Both the position numbers and the translations under genes were made by a program. Below are positions 1 to 6,899 of a stretch of 15,824 bases of DNA, piece after piece. Positions within the stretch are counted from its first letter, which is position 1. Every line of letters begins with the position of its first letter. The DNA is taken from contig CABQJJ010000038.1 of the NCBI GenBank assembly GCA_902464485.1, forward strand, positions 1-15,824. Reading direction: 5' to 3'. This DNA comes from an uncultured Collinsella sp. Its GTDB lineage: Bacteria; Actinomycetota; Coriobacteriia; Coriobacteriales; Coriobacteriaceae. The notes under the pieces were generated by a model, which saw only the letters and a program-made list of their open reading frames with translations, ran no database searches and had not been told where the DNA came from.

Positions 1-1385
1 TCAATGGACGAAGCGATGCCGTGCGCCACGATGTACTCGACGGCGGCATGGCGCTCGCGGTGCTCGAGCCCGCGCTCGCGAGCAGCGTTGACGACGGCGC
101 GCGCCACCGGATGCGGGAAATGCTCCTCCAAGCAAGCGGAAAGGCGCAGGACCTCGTCATCGCTCCAGCCATCGGTGGTGAGCACGCAGGCAAGACGCGG
201 CTGCGCCTCGGTGAGCGTGCCGGTCTTATCAAACACAATGGTGTCTGCCTTGGCAAACGACTCAAAGTACTTCGCGCCCTTGACCATGACGCCCATCTTG
301 GCAGCATCGCTCATGGCGGTCATGACGGCGACGGAGCCCGTGAGCTTGAGCGCGCACGAGTAGTCGACCATCAGCGCCGCCGAGGTCTTGATAAGGCTGC
401 GCGTGGTGAGAGCGACAAGGCCCGCGAGCAGGAAGTTCCACGGGACGATCTTGTTGGCGAGGTCCTCCATGTGCGACTGGCCCTCGGACTTAAGCGAGTC
501 GGCCGTCTGCACGAGCGAGACGATCGAGCGCAGTTTGGTTTGCGCCGTATTGGCGCGCACGCGCACCAAGATGCTGCCGTCTTCCACGACGGTGCCGGCG
601 AACACGTCGTCGCCCACGCTGCGTTCGACGGCCAGCGGCTCGCCGGTCAGGGTCGCCTGGTTGACCATAGCGCTCCCCTGCTCGACAACACCGTCGATGC
701 AAATGGACATGCCAGTGCGCACGGCCACCAAGTCGCCGGGCTCAAGCTCGGTCGCGGCAACGCTTACCTCGGTGTCGCCGACGACCTTTTGCGCCTTATC
801 GGGCACATCGAGCAGCGAGTTGATGAGCTCGTTTTCGCTCATGGCGCGGGTGTAGTCCTCGAGCAGCTCGCCCACGTTGAGCAGGAACATCGTCTGGCCC
901 GCGGTGTCGACATCACGTTTGACAAACGAGATACCGATGGCCGAAGCGTCGAGCACGGGAACGGTCAGGCGCGGCTGCGCGAGCTCACGGAGGGCGGCAC
1001 GCAAAAAGGCCATGTAACCGGCCACGACAAACACCGCGCGCAGTGGCGTGGGCAAGAACCAGCGACGTGCGTAATGGGCACCGACGAGTGTCGCCAGGTC
1101 CATAACGAGTTTGTGCTTGCGCGGCTCAAGCTGCATCACGTAACCCGTCTTTGCGTCGGCAATGGCCTGAGCGTCGAGCGCACCGACGGCGGCCAGCACG
1201 GCCGCGCGACGCTGCTCGTCGTATTCGAGCGCCATCTGGCCAATACGGCCGTAGACGCGCACCTTGCGCACACCATCGATGTCGCCACTGAGCTTTAGAA
1301 GCGCATCGAGATCGCTCTCTGGCACAGGACCCGCCAACTGGAGGCGGGTCCTGCCGGGGATCTCGCTGATAATCGAGAATCTCAT
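1..1385 (-). CDS. Heavy-metal P-type ATPase (P1B-like), N-terminal 461 residues, cut by the window edge
   Basis: Membrane pump that moves a metal ion using an aspartyl-phosphate intermediate. The visible 461 residues hold a short N-terminal HMA-like segment with a PGRTRL motif but no CxxC metal site (residues 1-60), membrane segments near 100-160, the actuator-domain TGE (247-249), and the phosphorylation motif DKTGT with D386. An HP motif at 425-426 fits the P1B nucleotide domain. The membrane motif that is usually CPC reads DYSCALK (341-347), so copper is unlikely; manganese, iron or another metal is possible but unproven. The hinge motif GDGxND would lie beyond position 1. The start at 1385 is the first ATG of the frame, 18 nt after the stop of the small upstream gene, behind only a weak CCAGG-type ribosome site. 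Translation may therefore be coupled to that gene. Confidence 0.9.
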   Translation of the reverse strand, partial: MRFSIISEIPGRTRLQLAGPVPESDLDALLKLSGDIDGVRKVRVYGRIGQMALEYDEQRRAAVLAAVGALDAQAIADAKTGYVMQLEPRKHKLVMDLATLVGAHYARRWFLPTPLRAVFVVAGYMAFLRAALRELAQPRLTVPVLDASAIGISFVKRDVDTAGQTMFLLNVGELLEDYTRAMSENELINSLLDVPDKAQKVVGDTEVSVAATELEPGDLVAVRTGMSICIDGVVEQGSAMVNQATLTGEPLAVERSVGDDVFAGTVVEDGSILVRVRANTAQTKLRSIVSLVQTADSLKSEGQSHMEDLANKIVPWNFLLAGLVALTTRSLIKTSAALMVDYSCALKLTGSVAVMTAMSDAAKMGVMVKGAKYFESFAKADTIVFDKTGTLTEAQPRLACVLTTDGWSDDEVLRLSACLEEHFPHPVARAVVNAARERGLEHRERHAAVEYIVAHGIASSI

Positions 1386-1403
1386 AGTTTGTGCCTGGAA
1401 GCG

Positions 1404-1649
1404 CTACTCAGCTGCGTTGTCCGCGGCGGCCTCGCTCTGGGTGATGTAAGCAGCCTCGGCAACCATGTCGTCGACATTAGCCTTGGCCTGCTCGACCATG
1501 TCCTGGTAGCCGTTCTTGATGCGCATACCGCACGCAATACCCTGCACGCAGGCATTCTTGACCGGAGCGCTGGTAAGCAGCTTGATGCCGGCCGTGCCAA
1601 GCAGAAAACCGCCACCAACAAGCAGGGTGTTAAACGTCGACTTCTTCAT
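1404..1649 (-). CDS. Small one-helix membrane protein, DUF6110-like, partner of the P-type ATPase
   Basis: This is an 81-residue protein with a glycine-rich hydrophobic N-terminal stretch (about residues 7-26, containing LLVGGGFLLGTAG). It continues into a polar, acidic, probably helical tail ending in AEAAYITQSEAAADNAAE. Its look matches the small DUF6110-type proteins that I recall sitting next to metal P-type ATPases; the biochemical role is unknown. The ATG at 1649 is chosen over an in-frame ATG at 1697 because AAGGGAG lies seven bases before it and homologue-like sequence (MKKSTFNTLL) begins there. It is the first gene of a two-gene operon with the ATPase. A role as an accessory subunit or regulator of the pump is inferred from position only. 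Confidence 0.8.
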   Translation of the reverse strand: MKKSTFNTLLVGGGFLLGTAGIKLLTSAPVKNACVQGIACGMRIKNGYQDMVEQAKANVDDMVAEAAYITQSEAAADNAAE

Positions 1650-1664
1650 GTTGCTTCTCCCTTT

Positions 1665-1683
1665 TGCCGCATGGGGCGCGGCA
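1665..1683 (-). promoter_or_regulatory. Small hairpin next to the ribosome site of the DUF6110-like gene
   Basis: On the minus strand TGCCGC-GCCCCAT-GCGGCA forms a 6-bp stem with a 7-nt loop. It is followed after a few bases by AAAAGGGAG, the ribosome site for the start at 1649. It could modulate translation of the metal operon or be incidental in GC-rich DNA. No known metal riboswitch consensus was recognised in this roughly 125-nt leader. Confidence 0.3.
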
Positions 1684-1757
1684 TGGTGCCTTAGCACCCG
1701 AGTTCATCAGTTAGCTCGAGCACGCTTTTGAAATACCTTAATTTTATCTAACTATCT

Positions 1758-1777
1758 AGGTCAGCCATGGCTAACCT
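1758..1777. promoter_or_regulatory. Operator-like 20-bp palindrome at the metal-operon start
   Basis: AGGTCAGCCATGGCTAACCT is symmetric at 18 of 20 positions, with one mismatched pair, and is centred on CCATGG. It lies just downstream of the predicted -10 box, over the expected +1 to +20 of the DUF6110-like/ATPase operon, the usual place for a repressor. The AGGTTAGCC half resembles DtxR/IdeR/MntR family half-sites (AGGTTAG), although the spacing between halves differs from the classical iron box. Assignment to a metal-responsive repressor is inference. Confidence 0.5.
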
Positions 1778-1784
1778 TTTGAAA

Positions 1785-1813
1785 ATTAACGATGCGGAGT
1801 AACCGATTGTCAA
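1785..1813 (-). promoter_or_regulatory. Sigma-70-type promoter of the DUF6110-like/P-type ATPase operon
   Basis: On the minus strand a perfect -35 TTGACA (1808-1813) is followed by a 17-nt spacer and GTTAAT (1785-1790), a 4/6 match to TATAAT. Transcription would start near 1778, at the edge of the palindrome at 1758-1777, giving a leader of about 125 nt before the ATG at 1649. Confidence 0.55.
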
Positions 1814-1818
1814 TGTGA

Positions 1819-1837
1819 CAAAGGGACTGTTCCTTTG
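1819..1837. repeat. Short hairpin CAAAGG-GACTGTT-CCTTTG after the ABC operon
   Basis: A 6-bp stem with a 7-nt loop lies 8 bp beyond the stop of the downstream ABC gene. Read on the minus strand it is followed by TCACATTG, not a T run, so it is a poor intrinsic terminator. Its wording (AAAGG, CTGT, CC) resembles the AAAGGTGCCTGTCCCC element at 10668-10682, so it may be a small REP-type remnant. Confidence 0.35.
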
Positions 1838-1844
1838 CCCCTTC

Positions 1845-3602
1845 TTACAGCTGCCAGGCAGCCGCTTCCTTTTGCAGCGCAACCATGCGGGCGAATTCTC
1901 CACCTGCCGCCTTGAGCTGTGCCGGAGTGCCCTGCTCGGCAACCACACCATCCTTGAGTACAACGATCTTATCGGCATTTTCTACCGTGCGCATACGGTG
2001 GGCGATCACGATAACTGTCTTTCCTGCGAGCAGGCGGGAGAGCGCCTGCTGCACCACGGTCTCGTTCTCCACATCCAAACTCGCCGTCGCCTCGTCCAGC
2101 AACACAATCGGCGCATCTTTGAGCAGCGCGCGGGCGATGGAGATGCGCTGGCGCTCGCCGCCGGACAGCTTGGAGCCGTTCTCGCCGATCATGGTGTCAT
2201 AGCCCTGCGGCATGCGGCTCACAAACTCGTCGCAGTTGGCGGCACGCGCGGCAGCAAGCACTTCCTCATCAGTGGCATCGCGACGACCAAGACGGATGTT
2301 TCCCATCACTGTGTCGTCAAAGAGCAGCACGTCTTGGAACACAATGGCGTAGTCGCGCAGCAGCACCTCGGGATCCACGCTCGCAACATCCACGCCGCCC
2401 ACGGTGACCGTGCCTTCGGTGGCGTCCCAAAAGCGCGCGGCCAGGCGGCTCACCGTGGACTTACCGGAACCCGAAGGACCGACCAGTGCCGTGACCTCCC
2501 CTTCTTTGGCGGCAAAGCTCACATCGGTAAGAACTTTCTCGCCGGCGCGGCCGTCCTCGCCCGCACCATAACCAAATGCCACGTGATCGAACACCACGTC
2601 ATGACCTACGGGCTCAAACTGCTCGCTGCCCCGCGCCACGGGCTCTTCCATGATGGAGCGCATGCGCTTGGCCGACGACTCGGCGGCAAACAGCTCGGAC
2701 ATCAGCATCAGTGCCTGATCGAAGGGCGCATAGATGCGGCTCACCATGAGCAGGAAGGCAAACATCACCAAAAAGTCGACCCGGCCGGAGGCGACCATCG
2801 CAGCGCCCGTGACCAACGTGGTGGCAATCCCCAGGCGCAGGATGGCAAAGGCGGAGTTGACCAAAAGCCCGTTGGCGAGCTCGCCTTTGGTGGTCTCGCG
2901 CTCCTCGGCATCGATCACGGCGTTGAGCCCCTCAAGATAATGGGCCTCCTGGTTGGTGGCGCGGATCTCGCGCACGCAGTCGAGCGTCTCCTGGATCGCC
3001 TCGGTAACCTTGACCTTCTCGGCACGCACATGGTCGAACACCGGGGTCATGGGGCCGCGTGTCAGATACAGCACGGCAAAGGCCACGGGCACGCTCCAAA
3101 ACGCCGCGATCGCCAGCTGCCAGCAAAAGAACAGCGACGCCACGAACACAATGGCGCTTGCGATGATGGCACCCCAAAGCTCTCCCAGCACGTGGCTGTA
3201 GGCGTGCTCCATGGCCTGGACGTCGCCCATAATGGTCTCGGTTAAATCGGCCAGATCACGACGGCCAAAAAACGACAGCGGCAGCTTGCGCAAGCGCTCG
3301 GCGATCTCCATACGCTGCTTGCCGCACTCCTCGTAAAAAATGCAGTAGGTGTAGTAATACTGCTGCCAGTTAGAGGCAAAGAGCAACACGAAAAAGACCA
3401 GGAGGCCGCCCACGATCGGTAGGGCATCCGGCAGGTCGGCGCCGGTGGCGAGATGTTCGACAAAGCCGGCCATGACCAGGAACAAAAAGCCCATGCCGGC
3501 CATGGTCACAAGATTGGTGAGCGTGGTCCAGAAAATGCCGCGTTTTACGCCGGCGACACCTTTATCGGATAGGAAATACTTCTTTTGGAATGAGGCGAAC
3601 AT
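1845..3602 (-). CDS. ABC transporter, fused membrane and ATPase domains (IrtB/YbtQ-like subunit)
   Basis: 585 residues: a membrane domain of about six helices (roughly 20-310), then a nucleotide-binding domain. It has Walker A GPSGSGKST with K381, Q-loop Q423 in VFQDVLLFDD, signature LSGGE (479-483), Walker B aspartate D503 with catalytic E504, and switch H535. The Q-loop wording VFQDVxLFDDT is typical of the IrtB/YbtQ branch, whose known members are exporter-fold proteins that import ferric siderophores; other AraC-linked members have unknown cargo. The ATG at 3602 directly follows the TAA of the upstream ABC gene (TAAATG), so the two are translated as a pair and probably form a heterodimer. 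Both partners keep the catalytic glutamate, unlike many heterodimeric drug exporters. The cargo cannot be read from sequence. Confidence 0.93.
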   Translation of the reverse strand: MFASFQKKYFLSDKGVAGVKRGIFWTTLTNLVTMAGMGFLFLVMAGFVEHLATGADLPDALPIVGGLLVFFVLLFASNWQQYYYTYCIFYEECGKQRMEIAERLRKLPLSFFGRRDLADLTETIMGDVQAMEHAYSHVLGELWGAIIASAIVFVASLFFCWQLAIAAFWSVPVAFAVLYLTRGPMTPVFDHVRAEKVKVTEAIQETLDCVREIRATNQEAHYLEGLNAVIDAEERETTKGELANGLLVNSAFAILRLGIATTLVTGAAMVASGRVDFLVMFAFLLMVSRIYAPFDQALMLMSELFAAESSAKRMRSIMEEPVARGSEQFEPVGHDVVFDHVAFGYGAGEDGRAGEKVLTDVSFAAKEGEVTALVGPSGSGKSTVSRLAARFWDATEGTVTVGGVDVASVDPEVLLRDYAIVFQDVLLFDDTVMGNIRLGRRDATDEEVLAAARAANCDEFVSRMPQGYDTMIGENGSKLSGGERQRISIARALLKDAPIVLLDEATASLDVENETVVQQALSRLLAGKTVIVIAHRMRTVENADKIVVLKDGVVAEQGTPAQLKAAGGEFARMVALQKEAAAWQL

Positions 3603-5429
3603 TTAGGCCTCGCCTCCCTTCGTGATGGCGGCATCCGCGGTCGCAGCAGTGATTTTCCAGCTCGCGGCCTGTTCGTATTCGGCCCACATCTTGGCGTACA
3701 GGCCGTTTTGGGACAGCAGCTCGGCATGAGTGCCAGCCTCCTGCACGCTACCCTGGTTGAGCACCACGATCTTGTTGGCCCCCACCACGGTCGAAAGCCG
3801 GTGCGCGATCATAATGACCGTGCGGCCCGCCGCCAATTTGCTAAAGGCGCGCTGGATGAGCGCCTCGTTCTCGGGGTCGGCAAACGCCGTGGCCTCGTCG
3901 AGCACCACGATGGGCGCGTCCTTAAGAATTGCGCGGGCGAGCGACACGCGCTGGACCTCGCCGCCCGAAAGGTACGCCCCGCCGGCGCCGAGCATGGTGT
4001 CGATGCCCTGCGGGAGCTTGGCCACGATATCGTCGCACTGGGCCGCGGAGAGGGCCGCGCGCACTTCGTCGTCAGTGGCCCCAGGCTTGGAGGCGCGCAC
4101 GTTATCGGCAAGTGTTTGCCGGAACAGCTGGTTGGTCTGGAACACGAAGGCGACCTGGTCCATGAGCTCGTGCGGGTCCATGTCGCGAACGTCCACACCG
4201 CCTACGAGCACTCGACCCGAGGAAACATCCCAAAAACGCGGGATCAGGCTGGCGCAGGTTGACTTACCGCCGCCCGAGGGACCCACCAACGCGAGGGTGC
4301 TACCTGCGGAAACGCTAAAGCTCACATGGTTGACGGCAGGTGCCTCGGCACCCTCGTACGTAAAGCTCACGTCCTCAAATCGCACGTCGCCGCCGACAGG
4401 GTGCTTGGGTTGGGCGGGCACGGAGAGCTGCTTGGAATCCATAACGCTTCGGATGCGCGCCAGCGAATCGGCACTCATCTGAGAGGCCTCGCCCACAAAC
4501 ATGAGCTTGGTCATGGCCGTCGGCACCACGGCCGAAAAGATCGCGTAAAACGTGAAGTTGACCATAAAGTGCGCGAAGTCCGTCTCGCCCGGCGCCAACA
4601 GCAACGCCACGGGCAAAAGAAATGCCACGAGGCCATTGAGCGCGGTAAGGTTGAGCACCTGCGGGCCTCGGCAGAACGTGCCCGCATAGCTTTGCGCCAT
4701 GTCGGCGTATTCGGCGATCGCATCGTGAAACGCCTTAAAGGAGTAGACCGTCTGCTGGAACACCTTGACCACGGGGATGCCGCGCACGTATTCGGTGCCG
4801 GTCTTGTTCATCTTGACCAGCGCGCCCATGTAGGCCTTCATAAACTCGGCGCCCTTGCCGCTCATCATGGTGGCCATGGCGCAAAACGAAACGACGACCG
4901 AGATTAAGCATGCCGCGCCCAAACGCCAATCGAGGGCAAATAGCAGCACAAGCAGGCCCGCGACCATGGCAGTGGCGCCGGCGATATCGGGCAGCATGTG
5001 CGCGAGCAGCGTCTCGGTTGAGGCGGCGCATCCGTCTACGATACGGCGCAGCTCACCGGTGGCGTGCGTGTCAAAGTAGCCGAGCGGCAGCTTAAGCAGA
5101 TGCTCGCTCGTAGCCTTGCGGATATTGGATGCGCAGCGAAACGCGGACAGGTGCGTGCACATGAGTCCCACGAAATAGATCACGATGCTTGCCAGGGCAA
5201 AACCGACAGCCCACCAACCATACATCGCGATGTCGGCGGCCTCGCTCCAGTTAGGCGCCACAGCGATCAGGTCTCGCGCAACAAGCCAGATGCACACGTA
5301 CGGGCCAAAGCTCAACAGCTGCGAGAACGCCGAGAGGGCCATGCCCAAATACGTTAGGAATTTACGGTCACCAGCATATGCAAGTAGCTCGCCGATGCCG
5401 CCACCTTCCTTTTTCGATCCCTTTGCCAT
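3603..5429 (-). CDS. ABC transporter, fused membrane and ATPase domains (IrtA/YbtP-like subunit)
   Basis: 608 residues: a membrane domain (about 20-315) and a nucleotide-binding domain with Walker A GPSGGGKST (K389), Q-loop Q431, signature LSGGE (488-492), Walker B D511 with E512, and switch H543. The D-loop reads DEATAFADPENE; the ALFADPE-type wording with FADPE is what I know from YbtP/IrtA-like transporters rather than the usual SALD. The frame stays open upstream to 5747, but the ATG at 5429 is preferred. It has AAAGGA eight bases before it, begins a normal ABC N-terminus (MAKGSKKEGG), and avoids overlap with the divergent regulator. It is the first gene of a two-gene operon, presumably controlled by the AraC-type gene across the 120-bp gap. 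Siderophore or other small-molecule uptake is inference; export cannot be excluded. Confidence 0.93.
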   Translation of the reverse strand: MAKGSKKEGGGIGELLAYAGDRKFLTYLGMALSAFSQLLSFGPYVCIWLVARDLIAVAPNWSEAADIAMYGWWAVGFALASIVIYFVGLMCTHLSAFRCASNIRKATSEHLLKLPLGYFDTHATGELRRIVDGCAASTETLLAHMLPDIAGATAMVAGLLVLLFALDWRLGAACLISVVVSFCAMATMMSGKGAEFMKAYMGALVKMNKTGTEYVRGIPVVKVFQQTVYSFKAFHDAIAEYADMAQSYAGTFCRGPQVLNLTALNGLVAFLLPVALLLAPGETDFAHFMVNFTFYAIFSAVVPTAMTKLMFVGEASQMSADSLARIRSVMDSKQLSVPAQPKHPVGGDVRFEDVSFTYEGAEAPAVNHVSFSVSAGSTLALVGPSGGGKSTCASLIPRFWDVSSGRVLVGGVDVRDMDPHELMDQVAFVFQTNQLFRQTLADNVRASKPGATDDEVRAALSAAQCDDIVAKLPQGIDTMLGAGGAYLSGGEVQRVSLARAILKDAPIVVLDEATAFADPENEALIQRAFSKLAAGRTVIMIAHRLSTVVGANKIVVLNQGSVQEAGTHAELLSQNGLYAKMWAEYEQAASWKITAATADAAITKGGEA

Positions 5430-5549
5430 GAGATTCCTTTCTAACGGCTTGAGAGTTAACCGTAAGAAACTTATCATGGGCGTGTTAGCCAAGGCACACA
5501 ATTGGGTCAGGCGTGGACGTTTTCGCAAATGAAGGGGACGCTTTTGAAA

Positions 5550-6548
5550 ATGCGGCGGGCGGCAACCGATATAACCGAGCTCTACGCACCGCAGTTTGAG
5601 CAGTTTGGCCTGCAGCTTTCCGGCAAGGGCGCCGTCTTTACCGGTGAGGTGGCAAACGATCGGGCGCACGGACGCGCATGGATCATGCCCCTTTCCCCCA
5701 CCTGCATCGTCATGGAGCATTTCATTACCCCGATGCACAACATGCACCTAGCCGAGTACACACCCGAACCGTACGCGTGCGTGAGCGAGGTCAGCGCGCC
5801 CACGCTCATGTGCATGCCCGAGGCTGGCATAACGCCTGCAAACCTTAAACTCTTGCATGGACCGTGGCCAAACAATGCCGTGTGCAGCTTTATCCAAGAT
5901 AACTGTGGCGAGGAGTTAAGCCCGCTGTTTGCAGGGCAGCTCTATCACTCGCGCTCGGTGCTCTTTTTGCCTGGATATTTTGACGAACTGGAGCACCGCT
6001 ATCCCACCGAGTTCGCAGGGGTCTTTGAGGCGTTTGCCGAGCCATGGCACGAGGAAGCGACGTCCGCCATCTGCCACACACTGCACCGGATTAACGAGGA
6101 CCGCGCCCGCACCGTAGGCGGACACGTCTATATGCAAGGCATCGTGGAGACCATGGTCGCGGAGCTCGCCTGTTCGCGCGCGGCCCACAAGCAGGCGCAG
6201 CAGGCGGCAGACACACGCGCCAGCATAACCATTGCCGAAGAAGCAACGGCAATGATTGAGCGCGAGCTCGACAAAGGCAGACGTGTGGGTATCAACGAGG
6301 TGGCCGAGAGGCTCTACACAAGCCGCTCCAAGCTATGCGCCACCTTTAAGGCCCAAACTGACGAGTCCCTGGGCGCCTACATTCGCAGACGCCGTATGGA
6401 GCGAGCACAGGACCTTTTGGCCGATAGCGCGCTCACGATAGCGCAGGTGGCAGAGCGTCTAGGCTACCCTCAGCAGGCCGCCTTCGCCCAAGCCTTCAAG
6501 CAACACACCGGCACCACCCCCACCACTTGGCGCTCCCAACATATATAA
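5550..6548 (+). CDS. AraC-family transcription regulator
   Basis: 332 residues. The last 110 or so hold the two helix-turn-helix units of the AraC/XylS DNA-binding domain: VGINEVAERLYTSRSKL (about 246-262) and LTIAQVAERLGY followed by FAQAFKQHTGTTPTTWR (about 295-328). The N-terminal 200 residues should bind a ligand but show no domain I can name. It is divergent from the two ABC genes, an arrangement seen for YbtA/ybtPQ-type uptake systems, so it probably activates them in response to the cargo. The start is uncertain: an AAGGGGA site (5532-5538) lies 11 nt before the ATG at 5550 and 5 nt before an in-frame TTG at 5544. An ATG at 5529 and a TTG at 5502 lack a good ribosome site. Confidence 0.92.
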   Translation: MRRAATDITELYAPQFEQFGLQLSGKGAVFTGEVANDRAHGRAWIMPLSPTCIVMEHFITPMHNMHLAEYTPEPYACVSEVSAPTLMCMPEAGITPANLKLLHGPWPNNAVCSFIQDNCGEELSPLFAGQLYHSRSVLFLPGYFDELEHRYPTEFAGVFEAFAEPWHEEATSAICHTLHRINEDRARTVGGHVYMQGIVETMVAELACSRAAHKQAQQAADTRASITIAEEATAMIERELDKGRRVGINEVAERLYTSRSKLCATFKAQTDESLGAYIRRRRMERAQDLLADSALTIAQVAERLGYPQQAAFAQAFKQHTGTTPTTWRSQHI

Positions 6549-6550
6549 AG

Positions 6551-6577
6551 AATGAAGGCGCCAACGGCGCCCTCATT
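6551..6577. terminator. Hairpin 1 of the convergent region, at the end of the araC-type gene
   Basis: The sequence AATGA-A-GGCGCC-AAC-GGCGCC-C-TCATT forms an 11-bp stem with one A/C mismatch and an AAC loop, starting two bases after the regulator's TAA. The U tract is better on the minus strand (ATTCTTTATAT) than on the plus strand (ATTCACC). It may end transcripts from both directions. Confidence 0.6.
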
Positions 6578-6583
6578 CACCAA

Positions 6584-6801
6584 ATTCCATTCAGCCCCGC
6601 CTGACCCGAACGGCCGAGTCGTCACGGAACCGAGGGGCCGGGCGCAGGGCCTTGCCTCTCAATGAGTTCCCTTCAAAACAATGGGCGTGCCGACGGCACG
6701 CCCATTCACTCTATTCCATTCAGCCCACCTGACCCGAACGGCCGAGTCGTCGCAGAACCCGGGAGCCCCGGCAGGGCGGGTGCTTGCTCAAAATGAGTTC
6801 C
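6584..6801. repeat. Two direct copies of an 87-89 nt intergenic block
   Basis: Copy 1 is 6584-6670 and copy 2 is 6713-6801. Both begin ATTCCATTCAGCCC, share CCTGACCCGAACGGCCGAG then TCGTC, and end AATGAGTTCC. The stretch between is G/C-rich and differs in sequence. Each copy is preceded by a hairpin (6551 and 6680), so the repeating module is hairpin plus block with a period of 129-131 nt. No ribosome site or coding frame fits. Origin and function are unknown. Confidence 0.7.
6680..6706 (-). terminator. Hairpin 2 of the convergent region
   Basis: AATGGGCGTGCC-GAC-GGCACGCCCATT is a perfect 12-bp stem with a 3-nt loop. Read on the minus strand it is followed by GTTTTGAAG, a weak U tract, so it can serve as a back-up terminator for gatCAB. 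On the plus strand it is followed by CACTCT. Confidence 0.55.
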
Positions 6802-6895
6802 GCACGCAAAGAAGGCCACTTAATGTGGCCTTCGTCTTGCGCAGGACTGTTTGAAATTTTGAGGAAGCACCCGCCCTGCCGGGGCTCCCGGGTTC
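6755..6895. repeat. Long inverted repeat flanking the gatB terminator
   Basis: Arms 6755-6785 and 6865-6895 are perfect reverse complements over 31 bp (beginning GAACCCGGGAGCCCCGGCAG). After one mismatch, 8 more bases pair (CTCAAAAT at 6787-6794 with ATTTTGAG at 6856-6863). The left arm is the variable part of repeat copy 2, so the right arm is a partial inverted third copy. It ends 4 bp from the gatB stop codon, and the loop contains hairpin 3. Confidence 0.85.
6811..6833 (-). terminator. Hairpin 3, intrinsic terminator of gatCAB
   Basis: On the minus strand GAAGGCCAC-ATTAA-GTGGCCTTC gives a perfect 9-bp stem followed by TTTGCGTG. It is the nearest compact hairpin with a T tract downstream of the gatB stop and lies in the loop of the larger inverted repeat. 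Confidence 0.6.
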
Positions 6896-6899
6896 CCGC

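Noticed and set aside
21..1298. 425-codon plus-strand open frame opposite the P-type ATPase
   Set aside because: His/Gly/Arg-rich composition without family features; the minus strand gives a clear P-type ATPase with TGE and DKTGT. It is a high-GC antisense shadow.
1650..1778. Manganese (yybP-ykoY) riboswitch in the metal-operon leader
   Set aside because: The conserved paired loops of that riboswitch were not found; only a small hairpin next to the ribosome site is visible.
1815..3245. Long plus-strand open frame opposite the ABC gene
   Set aside because: Low-complexity His/Gly-rich translation; the minus strand encodes all ABC motifs.
5430..5549. Specific AraC binding sites and promoters in the divergent gap
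   Set aside because: Only weak partial matches were seen (for example CTAACGG with CCGTAAG); none is good enough to call.
5430..5747. 106-codon N-terminal extension of the upstream ABC gene
   Set aside because: It overlaps the divergent AraC gene, has no ABC-like sequence, and a good ribosome site precedes the ATG at 5429.
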